NCBI GenBank assembly: GCA_016285355.1
Contig: JAEEQP010000075.1
Coordinates: forward strand, 1-10,368
Direction: 5' to 3'
DNA length: 10,368 nt
Source of the DNA: Bacteroidales bacterium
GTDB lineage: Bacteria > Bacteroidota > Bacteroidia > Bacteroidales > F082
The notes under the pieces are model-generated. The model did no database searches and was not told the origin of the DNA. It saw nothing but the letters and a program-made list of their open reading frames with translations. How positions within the stretch are numbered: position 1 is the first letter of the stretch; every line of letters begins with the position of its first letter. The position numbers and the translations under genes are program-made. Below are positions 1 to 5,135 of this stretch, in pieces.

Positions 1-86
1 GCCTTGTCGAAAAGATCTTGTGCAAATACGCCGCCACTTACTATTAGTAAGAGCATAAGCGCTAATAATTTACGATACTGTTTCAT
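1..86 (-). CDS. Secreted protein, N-terminal part only (runs off the left edge)
   Basis: Only the first 28 codons are visible, read on the minus strand from the ATG at 84-86. They encode a typical signal peptide: a basic start (MKQYRK), a hydrophobic core (LLALMLLLIVSGG) and a likely cleavage site at VFA|QD. The Q/D right after the site is common in Bacteroidota secreted proteins. The mature protein is outside the window, so no function can be given. A second ATG at 94-96 (minus) is out of frame and quickly stops, so the ATG at 86 is preferred. The leader is about 95 nt if the minus-strand promoter box at 189-196 is used. Confidence 0.75.
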   Translation of the reverse strand, partial: MKQYRKLLALMLLLIVSGGVFAQDLFDK

Positions 87-188
87 ATAAATTCATATAA
101 ATAAACGGGACTCCTTTTTGACATTTTTGCGACGTTTCATCCGATTCCGCCGAAGTCCATTGAACAGAACCAGAAGATAACGACACTG

Positions 189-196
189 CAAAATTA
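189..196 (-). promoter_or_regulatory. Bacteroidota -7 promoter box for the left-edge secreted gene
   Basis: On the minus strand the sequence reads TAATTTTG, a match to TAnnTTTG. It would start transcription near 184 and give a leader of about 97 nt before the ATG at 86. No clear -33 element is seen. The leader carries an AAGGAG-like stretch (minus, around 111-116), too far from the start codon to act as an ordinary ribosome binding site. Confidence 0.45.
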
Positions 197-235
197 CAAA
201 AAAGTTTGTTTTATAGTTATAGTTGTAAAGAAGAT

Positions 236-277
236 AATCCGCAACTCGGGCGAAAGCCTTGGGTTGCGGATTTTTTT
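236..277 (+). terminator. GC-rich hairpin with T-run, between divergent promoters
   Basis: A 10-bp perfect stem (236-245 with 263-272) encloses a smaller GGC-GAAA-GCC hairpin and is followed by a T-run (271-277). This is the form of an intrinsic terminator on the plus strand, yet no plus-strand gene precedes it. It ends one base before the promoter box of the next gene. It could insulate that promoter from read-through or act as a regulatory element. Confidence 0.6.
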
Positions 278-278
278 G

Positions 279-286
279 TAGTTTTG
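279..286 (+). promoter_or_regulatory. -7 promoter box TAGTTTTG of the SMR exporter gene
   Basis: TAGTTTTG matches TAnnTTTG. The start codon follows only five bases after the box, so the expected transcription start lies at or within a base or two of the ATG at 292. This suggests a leaderless or nearly leaderless mRNA. A possible -33 TTG lies at 259-261 inside the hairpin. Confidence 0.6.
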
Positions 287-291
287 CGCCC

Positions 292-615
292 ATGAATTGG
301 CTTATCCTCATCATCGCCGGCCTCTGTGAAACAGGTTTCGCATTCTGCCTCGGCAAAACCAAACTTACAGTCGGAACGGAATATTGGCTGTGGATTTCAG
401 GCTTTGCCGTGCTCTATGTGCTGAGTGCCGTGCTTTTGGCAAAAGCCACACAAACCATCCCCATCGGCATTGCATACCCAGTTTGGACGGGCATCGGAGC
501 CGTTGGAGCGGTGCTGCTGGGTATCTTCGTCTTTCACGAGCCAGCCACCTTCTGGCGGGTGTTTTTTCTCAGCACGTTGATTCTTTCTATTGTCGGACTA
601 AAATATGTGGGATAA
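292..615 (+). CDS. gdx: SMR-family transporter, Gdx/SugE-type (guanidinium exporter-like)
   Basis: The 107-residue product has four hydrophobic segments and the length of a small multidrug resistance protein of the inner membrane. The essential membrane glutamate is present (E13, in AGLCET). The segment AYPVWTGIGAVGAV (61-74) is the signature stretch with the conserved Trp, and it matches the SugE/Gdx branch better than the EmrE branch. Gdx proteins work as dual-topology dimers that export guanidinium in exchange for protons; the substrate here is inferred from family resemblance. An in-frame upstream start at 259 is rejected because it would lie inside the hairpin and upstream of the promoter box. 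The next ORF begins 2 bases after the stop, so co-transcription is likely. No guanidine riboswitch is seen. Confidence 0.85.
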   Translation: MNWLILIIAGLCETGFAFCLGKTKLTVGTEYWLWISGFAVLYVLSAVLLAKATQTIPIGIAYPVWTGIGAVGAVLLGIFVFHEPATFWRVFFLSTLILSIVGLKYVG

Positions 616-617
616 CT

Positions 618-854
618 ATGATTACAATCGACACTACCAACATGTGCTCACATTTGCAGAAGAAGCTGTTTGATGAGGAGGGCGTTTATCATCATATTTG
701 GAAGGCTATGCAAAATGACCCGGAACTGACTGCTGTTGTTAGGTCCCGACAGCTTCATATCTATCGAAATGGCAAGAAAATATTGGTTTTAGCAGGGAAA
801 TCAGCTCCTAAAATTGTAAGACAAGATAAGATTTGTGAGATTTTGGTGATGTAA
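618..854 (+). CDS. Hypothetical small protein, 78 residues
   Basis: This ORF starts two bases after the stop of the SMR gene and is followed 21 bases later by fluC, so it probably sits in the same transcript. The product has no signal peptide or membrane segment. It is mixed and basic, with a central LHIYRNGKKILVLAGKSAPKIV stretch that looks like paired beta strands with a turn. I do not recognise the family with confidence. The sequence ends abruptly after a beta-like stretch, so it may be the N-terminal remnant of a longer cytoplasmic protein. Like the neighbouring fluC it looks more AT-rich than the genes further right. An upstream in-frame start at 384 inside the SMR gene is an overlapping shadow reading. 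Confidence 0.55.
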   Translation: MITIDTTNMCSHLQKKLFDEEGVYHHIWKAMQNDPELTAVVRSRQLHIYRNGKKILVLAGKSAPKIVRQDKICEILVM

Positions 855-875
855 TTAAATATAAAAACGAACTTT

Positions 876-1241
876 ATGTTGAGAAATATCCTTTTAGTCG
901 GTGCGGGCAGCTTCATCGGAGGAGCTCTTCGCTATATTGTTTCAATACTGTTTAAATACACAGACGGATTTCCTTGGGCTACATTTGCGGTTAATCTCAT
1001 TGGTTGCTTAATTATCGGTTTGCTTTGGGGTTTATTCACTAGATGAGCCAACATATCTCAACAACTGGTTCTTTTTCTCAGCGTTGGGTTTTGTGGTGGG
1101 TTTACAACATTCTCGACCTTTTCCAAAGAGAGTTTTCAATTGATTCAATCAGGCAACTGGTTATATTTCTCACTATACGTTGCTGGCTGTGTTCTCTTAG
1201 GAATACTGCTTGTGGCTGTAGGGTATCAGATTGCAAAATAA
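876..1241 (+). pseudogene. fluC: FluC/CrcB fluoride channel, interrupted by in-frame TGA
   Basis: Reading from the ATG at 876 gives a FluC N-terminus: VGAGSFIGGALRYI (8-21) with the conserved Arg, and FAVNLIG with the channel Asn (N40). Codon 57 (1044-1046) is TGA. The same frame then continues without gap or shift to a TAA at 1239-1241, encoding VGFCGGFTTFSTFSKES (70-86), the family's most conserved motif, which holds the pore Phe residues and the central sodium-site region, plus a last hydrophobic helix. The total of 121 codon positions is normal for FluC, a small dimeric membrane protein that exports fluoride. One nonsense change explains the break. The 56-residue product alone would lack the pore motif. 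Alternatives are read-through or a sequencing error. TGA clearly serves as a stop elsewhere here (for example 3013-3015, 5133-5135). Confidence 0.85.
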
Positions 1242-1274
1242 AACCAATATTATTACTAAATACGACCGTTAGTT

Positions 1275-1637
1275 TCACTCGTGGTGATGCCCCTCGCAAT
1301 GATGGTGGCAGCTGGGATCGCCGTAAACGATGGTGCCGTTAAGGAACATCGCCAGCACCTGCTCCACGGGAAGCTCGGGTGCGCCAGCGTGGATGCGGAT
1401 GCCTAACTGGTTCAGCATATTGACCGCTCCTTGGCCCAATCCGCCGCAAAGCACATCGGTGCAACCCTGCTCGGCCAGGAACCTCGGCATGGCGCCGTGC
1501 TCATGCTCTGGTGCCTGCAGCACCTTTGAATCGACGATCTTTCCTTCTTCGACATTGAAAATGGTGACTTGTGGAGCCTTTCCGAAGTGCTGCCACAGTA
1601 TGCCCTCATTGGAAGGGATGGCTATTCTTTGATTCAT
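1275..1637 (-). CDS. NifX/NifB-type iron-molybdenum cofactor-binding domain protein with His-rich tail
   Basis: The 120-residue product matches the dinitrogenase iron-molybdenum cofactor-binding fold (PF02579 type). It starts MNQRIAIPSNEG, then has a strand-rich core with HFGKAP, and VLCGGLGQGAVNMLNQLGI (63-81). Family members bind metal clusters or cofactors; in bacteria without nitrogenase their role is mostly unknown, and no nif gene is seen here. The last residues, CHHHCEGHHHE, form a dense cluster of Cys and His that could bind a transition metal. The start at 1637 is supported by a promoter box about 25 bases upstream. The gene converges on fluC with about 33 bases between, where no terminator hairpin is evident. 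Confidence 0.85.
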   Translation of the reverse strand: MNQRIAIPSNEGILWQHFGKAPQVTIFNVEEGKIVDSKVLQAPEHEHGAMPRFLAEQGCTDVLCGGLGQGAVNMLNQLGIRIHAGAPELPVEQVLAMFLNGTIVYGDPSCHHHCEGHHHE

Positions 1638-1661
1638 GATGATCGGTTTTTAAATTTGCGG

Positions 1662-1669
1662 CAAAGATA
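1662..1669 (-). promoter_or_regulatory. -7 promoter box of the NifX-like gene
   Basis: The minus strand reads TATCTTTG, an exact TAnnTTTG match, 25 bases upstream of the ATG at 1637. This gives a leader of about 20 nt that is A-rich and has no Shine-Dalgarno sequence. The -33 element is not clear. Confidence 0.7.
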
Positions 1670-1741
1670 CGTCATTTCTCGTCTGTTGTGGATTTTTACT
1701 TGTTTTCATCCTTTATAAAACATTTTTTCCTTGATTTTTCG

Positions 1742-1749
1742 TACATTTG
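1742..1749 (+). promoter_or_regulatory. -7 promoter box of the flavoprotein operon
   Basis: TACATTTG matches TAnnTTTG and lies about 27 bases upstream of the first ATG of the FMN oxidoreductase gene. The upstream stretch 1680-1740 is T-rich and contains no further recognised element. The box faces away from the NifX-like gene's promoter, so this 139-bp gap holds both divergent promoters. Confidence 0.7.
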
Positions 1750-1776
1750 CAACCAAAAGCACTCAAACCGTGATAT

Positions 1777-2430
1777 ATGATGACAAAGAAGATTATGATT
1801 ATTGACGGAGGCCCGCGAAAGAATTTCAATACGGCCTCTATGTTGCAGAAGTTTGCCGAGGGTGCAATGTCTGTCGGCAATGATATTGAGGTGAAGACGG
1901 TGCGTTTGTACGGAATCGACTATAAGGGCTGCATGTCGTGCATGGCTTGCAAAATCAAGGGCAAGGCATCGAATGTATGTAAGTTCAAGGATGCGTTGAC
2001 TCCTATCTTGGAAGAGATTGCTCAAGCTGACGGCTTGGTGTTAGGTTCACCTAACTATTTCGGTGAGATTACTGGCCAGATGCGGGCTTTTTTGGAGCGT
2101 TTGGCCTTCCCTTGGCTATCCTACAACGACTACAGCATCACCGCCCCGAAGCGGATGCCCGTGGTGTTGGTGGAGACACAAAACGGTGGCGTTGGTGGCA
2201 GTAACTGCAACGGCTATGGCACTATGGAGCCTTGCATCGCCAAAGCCCTCGGACAACCGGAGAAACTGTTTGCCAACAACACCTACCAAGTGAAGAACTA
2301 CGCCAATTTCGAGTTGGGAGGATTCTCGGAGGAAGCCAAGCGCAAGTATCGCGAGGAGCACTGGGAAGAGGGCTTGCAAAAGGCTTTCGATGCTGGAAAA
2401 CGAATGGCGGAAACAATTATAAACAAGTAA
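1777..2430 (+). CDS. Flavodoxin-like NAD(P)H-dependent FMN oxidoreductase with Cys cluster
   Basis: The product (217 residues, or 216 from the second ATG at 1780) has a flavodoxin-like fold. KKIMIIDGGPRKNFNTASML (4-23) is the first strand and phosphate-binding loop for FMN, and ADGLVLGSPNYFGEITGQMRAFLER is the second flavin-contacting loop. Residues 51-68 carry GCMSCMACK followed by a further Cys (C52, C55, C58, C68), close to the Cys pattern of iron-sulfur flavoproteins (C-x2-C-x2-C-x4-7-C), though the last spacing is longer (nine). It may bind an Fe-S cluster or use thiols in catalysis; this is inference. It is cytoplasmic. The next gene starts 18 bases after the stop, forming an operon with a flavin reductase that could supply reduced FMN. 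Codon choice changes towards C/G-ending codons after about 2105. Confidence 0.88.
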   Translation: MMTKKIMIIDGGPRKNFNTASMLQKFAEGAMSVGNDIEVKTVRLYGIDYKGCMSCMACKIKGKASNVCKFKDALTPILEEIAQADGLVLGSPNYFGEITGQMRAFLERLAFPWLSYNDYSITAPKRMPVVLVETQNGGVGGSNCNGYGTMEPCIAKALGQPEKLFANNTYQVKNYANFELGGFSEEAKRKYREEHWEEGLQKAFDAGKRMAETIINK

Positions 2431-2448
2431 TTAAAAATATAAAAACCT

Positions 2449-3015
2449 ATGAAACAACCCATTAAAGTTACCGAAGCCATTTTCCCGATGCCCGTTTTGC
2501 TCGTGGCTACCTACAACGAAGACGGGACCATAGATGTGATGAACGCCGCTTGGGGCACCATGCTCGACCGCGACCGCGTGGCCCTCAACCTGACCGAAAC
2601 CCACAAGACCGTTGAAAACATCAAGCAACACAAAGGCTTTGTCGTCCATATCGCCGATGCAGCCCATGTGGTGGAAGCCGACTATTTCGGCGTCGTGTCG
2701 GGCAAGACCGAAAAGGACAAGTTTGCCAAGAGTGGTCTCACCGCGACCAAATCCTCATTAGTGGATGCTCCCATCATCAACGAGCTGCCCATCGCCATGG
2801 AATGTGAGTTCATTGAATACCAAAGCGATGACACTGGCCTTGGCGTCATCGGCAAGGTGTTGCAGACCTCTGTCGAGACCAGTAAGATGAAAGACGGCAA
2901 AGTGGACGTGGAAGCCCTGCAAGCCATCACTTTCGACCCCTACACGCACGGCTATTATCAAGTCTCAAAGCGTGTCGGCGAGGCCTTCAAGGATGGGTTG
3001 AAGCTGAAGAAATGA
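2449..3015 (+). CDS. Flavin reductase family protein (flavoredoxin-like, cytoplasmic)
   Basis: The 188-residue product is an FMN-binding split-barrel protein of the flavin reductase/flavoredoxin type. PMPVLLVATYNEDGTIDVMNAAWG (14-37) is the typical entry, followed by LNLTETHKTVENIKQHKGFVVHIAD and the DYFGVVSGKTEKDKFAKSGL flavin-binding region. There is no signal peptide, unlike the related lipoprotein gene at 7322. Family members bind FMN and transfer electrons to or from partner flavoproteins. The 18-bp gap to the upstream FMN oxidoreductase, with no promoter box in it, indicates one transcript. It ends 11 bases from the stop of the convergent AraC-type gene, leaving no room for an ordinary terminator. 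Confidence 0.9.
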   Translation: MKQPIKVTEAIFPMPVLLVATYNEDGTIDVMNAAWGTMLDRDRVALNLTETHKTVENIKQHKGFVVHIADAAHVVEADYFGVVSGKTEKDKFAKSGLTATKSSLVDAPIINELPIAMECEFIEYQSDDTGLGVIGKVLQTSVETSKMKDGKVDVEALQAITFDPYTHGYYQVSKRVGEAFKDGLKLKK

Positions 3016-3026
3016 ATAAGTAAAGC

Positions 3027-3920
3027 CTATGAAACATATTTGCTCGGCGGCATTCCAAAGTGTTTTTTGAACATCTGCGTGAAATGCGCCGAATACTTAA
3101 AGCCCAGCTCATCGGCGGTCTCGGTGACGGTCTTTCCGCTGATGAGCATGTCGCGGGCACGCTGCATGATGAAATTACGAATGGCTGTCGTGGCAGTCTC
3201 ACCAGTCAGCTCGTGGATGAGGTCTCCGAAGTAGTTTGGCGAAAGGAACAATTCCTGCGCACAATACTTCACCGACGGGATTCCCAGTTGGTGTTGTTTG
3301 CCTTCGTCGTAGTAACGCACAAGGAGGTTCTCGAAGCGATTCAGCAAATCGGAATAGGTCGGCAAAGAGGTGGACAATTGCTGTGAATAAAATCGTGCGA
3401 TATGCTCCAAAACCAACCCGATGTAATGCACCAGAATATGTTGCGTATGTTCATCTTTCGTGCCGTTTTGCAGTTCCTGACGGATTAGTTCCAAAAAGCC
3501 TACAATGATTTGCCGTTGCGCTTCGTTGGTCAGCAAGGCCTCGTTGGTGTTATATGAAAAATAGGTGTATTGCGACATCCTTCGTCCGAGTTCGGTGCCT
3601 CGGATCAGTTCGGGGTCGAACAGCAAAGCCCAGCCTTTGGTCTGGATTTCCTCGCCTGTGTCGCTCTTGCCTCCGATTTGTCCGGGCGAGACGCACATGA
3701 TGGCATGTTGGTGTAGGTCGTAGCGCAACAGGCCGTATGTTAGGTTTTCCAAAAACTCATCGGCGATGAAAATGCCATAGACGTCATAGTTGTTCAGGCT
3801 ATGGCGGCAATGCTCCAACTCGTCGTAGTGGATGACGCTGACCAAAGGATGCAACTCGGGCGCACCGATATAACGCGCATAATCATTGACGCAGTGAACT
3901 TTCAACATTTGCTGTTTCAT
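3027..3920 (-). CDS. AraC-family transcriptional regulator
   Basis: The 297-residue protein has an N-terminal sensing domain (about 1-190, with the cupin-like stretch HQHAIMCVSPGQIGG) and a C-terminal AraC DNA-binding domain. The first helix-turn-helix is near 216-240 (SVKYCAQELFLSPNYFGDLI) and the second near 263-290 (TVTETADELGFKYSAHFTQMFKKHFG), ending in the usual PPSKY. The start at 3920 is chosen over an upstream in-frame Met at 3944 because the promoter box at 3926-3933 lies between them. The gene diverges from the amidohydrolase/cupin operon, the common arrangement for an AraC-type regulator and its target; direct repeats in the shared intergenic region are candidate sites. The ligand is unknown. 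Confidence 0.92.
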   Translation of the reverse strand: MKQQMLKVHCVNDYARYIGAPELHPLVSVIHYDELEHCRHSLNNYDVYGIFIADEFLENLTYGLLRYDLHQHAIMCVSPGQIGGKSDTGEEIQTKGWALLFDPELIRGTELGRRMSQYTYFSYNTNEALLTNEAQRQIIVGFLELIRQELQNGTKDEHTQHILVHYIGLVLEHIARFYSQQLSTSLPTYSDLLNRFENLLVRYYDEGKQHQLGIPSVKYCAQELFLSPNYFGDLIHELTGETATTAIRNFIMQRARDMLISGKTVTETADELGFKYSAHFTQMFKKHFGMPPSKYVS

Positions 3921-3925
3921 GGCTG

Positions 3926-3933
3926 CAAAAATA
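3926..3933 (-). promoter_or_regulatory. -7 promoter box of the AraC-type regulator gene
   Basis: The minus strand reads TATTTTTG, followed by only five bases before the ATG at 3920. The predicted transcript would begin at or next to the start codon, as for the SMR exporter gene. This position also settles the start codon. Confidence 0.65.
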
Positions 3934-3969
3934 AGAAAAATCACTTTCCGAAAAATCAGTTGTTTTATC

Positions 3970-4027
3970 CGTAAATCATATAACCCATTTTCGTGTTGGT
4001 TGTTCTACTTTTGCTGCGTAAATCATA
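3970..4027 (+). repeat. Direct repeat CGTAAATCATA (two copies) around a promoter: candidate regulator sites
   Basis: The 11-mer CGTAAATCATA occurs at 3970-3980 and 4017-4027, a distance of 47 bp, on either side of the -7 box at 4006-4013. A 7-bp inverted pair, TTGGTTG (3996-4002) and CAACCAA (4030-4036), flanks the same promoter. Spaced direct half-sites are typical of AraC-family binding, and the divergent AraC-type gene begins 50 bp away. Binding is inferred only. Confidence 0.4.
4006..4013 (+). promoter_or_regulatory. -7 promoter box upstream of the aldo/keto reductase stump
   Basis: TACTTTTG matches TAnnTTTG and lies 28 bases before the ATG at 4042. It would drive the short reductase remnant and, by read-through, the amidohydrolase and cupin genes. 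It lies between the two direct repeats and is therefore the likely regulated promoter. Confidence 0.55.
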
Positions 4028-4041
4028 ATCAACCAATAAAG

Positions 4042-4137
4042 ATGAAAGAAACGAAAATCGCATTGGGCACTTGGGCTTGGGGCGCAATCTTATTTTTATT
4101 ATCTTTGCAAAAGACACAACCGAGCTTCAAACCATGA
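4042..4137 (+). pseudogene. N-terminal stump of an aldo/keto reductase gene
   Basis: The 31-codon frame starts MKETKIALGTWAWGA, which strongly resembles the N-terminus of cytoplasmic aldo/keto reductases in Bacteroidota (KIALGTW-WG). After about codon 15 the resemblance stops. The rest (ILFLLSLQKTQPSFKP) reads through what is plainly the promoter region of the next gene, including a second TAnnTTTG box. The stop codon TGA overlaps the ATG of the amidohydrolase (ATGA). The simplest reading is a deletion or recombination that removed nearly all of a reductase gene and placed the amidohydrolase behind its promoter. It could also act as a short leader peptide coupled to the next gene. Family assignment rests on about 14 residues. 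Confidence 0.55.
4100..4107 (+). promoter_or_regulatory. -7 promoter box directly upstream of the amidohydrolase gene
   Basis: TATCTTTG matches TAnnTTTG 26 bases before the ATG at 4134, giving a leader of about 20 nt. It lies inside the reading frame of the reductase stump, so the amidohydrolase seems to have both its own promoter and the upstream one at 4006. Confidence 0.6.
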
Positions 4138-5135
4138 GAAAAACCTTGATAATCATCATCATGACAGCAATCGCATTAAACGCTTCGGCCCAAATCGACC
4201 TCCACAGCCACGCCATCACGAAAGGTTATCTCGATTACATCAAAGCCAACGGCGCCGAGATGGACGAAGGTTTTCCCATCCCTGCTTGGGATGCGGAACA
4301 ACATGTCGCATTTATGGACAAGGCTGGCATACAGACCGCTGTGCTGACTATGCCCGCGCCACAACCTTGGTTTGGCGATGCGGAGGCTTCGGCAGAGGTT
4401 TGCCGTAGCTACAATGAAGAGTGTGCTGCACTCAAAGCACGCTATCCTGGACGTTTTATGTTTTGTGCTGCTCTACCCCTACCCAATGTTGATGCTGCCA
4501 TTCGTGAAGCCGTCTACGCCCTCGACACGCTGAAGGCCGATGGCATAAAACTGGCGACCAATGTCAATGGTCAGTATCTCGGTGTGCCCGAGCTTGACAC
4601 GCTCTTTTCCGTGCTCAACGAGCGCGGAGCTGTTGTTATCCTACATCCGCATCGTCCTGAACCAGTCAACCGGCAGGTGATGCAGCAGACACCATTGGCC
4701 ATGCAGGAATACCTGTCGGAAACCACACGGGCCGTGGCCAATATGATCAGTCGCAATGTGTTGGCGCGTTATCCTCAAGTGAAGGTGGTCGTGCCCCATT
4801 GTGGAGCATACCTGCCTTTGGCTGTCCCTCGCATGAAGTCGCTGACCGCCGTGATGCAAGCCAACAAGATGGTGGGCGAAATCGACTGGCAAGCCAATCT
4901 GAATTCGCTTTATTACGACTTGGCCGGTGCCCACAGCCCCGAGGTCATCCGGATGATGCTCACCATCACCACGCCCGACCATTTGCTCTATGGCTCCGAC
5001 TATCCCTACGTCGCCCCTCAAGTGCTCGTAAATAGCCTTCAACGGATGCAGCAATACCTGACGGAAGAGCCCGATTTGGAGCCTTACAAAGAGATGATCC
5101 TTTACAAAAACGCATTAAAACTATTCAATAAATGA
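4134..5135 (+). CDS. Exported amidohydrolase (Amidohydro_2/ACMSD-like family)
   Basis: The 333-residue product has a signal peptide (MRKTLIIIIMTAIALNASAQ, 1-20), so it should act in the periplasm or beyond. The mature part is a TIM-barrel metal hydrolase of the amidohydrolase 2 type: the HxH metal motif in DLHSHAI (H24, H26), HPHRP (H171, H173), PHCGAYLP (H222) and GSDYPY (D289). Relatives include decarboxylases and hydrolases such as ACMSD; the actual reaction cannot be told. The start at 4134 is preferred over in-frame 4071 because it follows a promoter box and begins the signal peptide. The stop overlaps the start of the cupin-ABM gene by four bases (ATGA), so the two are translationally coupled. 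Confidence 0.88.
   Translation: MRKTLIIIIMTAIALNASAQIDLHSHAITKGYLDYIKANGAEMDEGFPIPAWDAEQHVAFMDKAGIQTAVLTMPAPQPWFGDAEASAEVCRSYNEECAALKARYPGRFMFCAALPLPNVDAAIREAVYALDTLKADGIKLATNVNGQYLGVPELDTLFSVLNERGAVVILHPHRPEPVNRQVMQQTPLAMQEYLSETTRAVANMISRNVLARYPQVKVVVPHCGAYLPLAVPRMKSLTAVMQANKMVGEIDWQANLNSLYYDLAGAHSPEVIRMMLTITTPDHLLYGSDYPYVAPQVLVNSLQRMQQYLTEEPDLEPYKEMILYKNALKLFNK

Noticed and set aside
87..291. Guanidine riboswitch (ykkC or mini-ykkC) before the SMR gene
   Set aside because: The one hairpin lies upstream of the promoter box, so it would not be in the transcript, and paired ACGR loops are absent.
93..362. Minus-strand ORF of 89 codons
   Set aside because: It covers the intergenic hairpin and promoters and overlaps the SMR gene start; the product is of low complexity and basic, without family signs.
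384..617. N-terminal extension of the 78-residue ORF from ATG 384
   Set aside because: This part overlaps the SMR gene in another frame; the short gap and ATG at 618 give a more sensible start.
1044..1046. TGA recoding (selenocysteine or an alternative genetic code)
   Set aside because: TGA ends several normal genes here, FluC has no known selenocysteine, and no insertion-element-like hairpin was evident just after the codon.
1043..1342. Plus-strand ORF of 99 codons starting at ATG 1043
   Set aside because: It is the +1 frame of the second half of fluC; its product resembles nothing, while the frame of 876 gives a clear FluC sequence throughout.
4641..5054. Minus-strand ORF of 137 codons inside the amidohydrolase gene
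   Set aside because: The metal-binding motifs of the plus-strand amidohydrolase are intact over the same bases.
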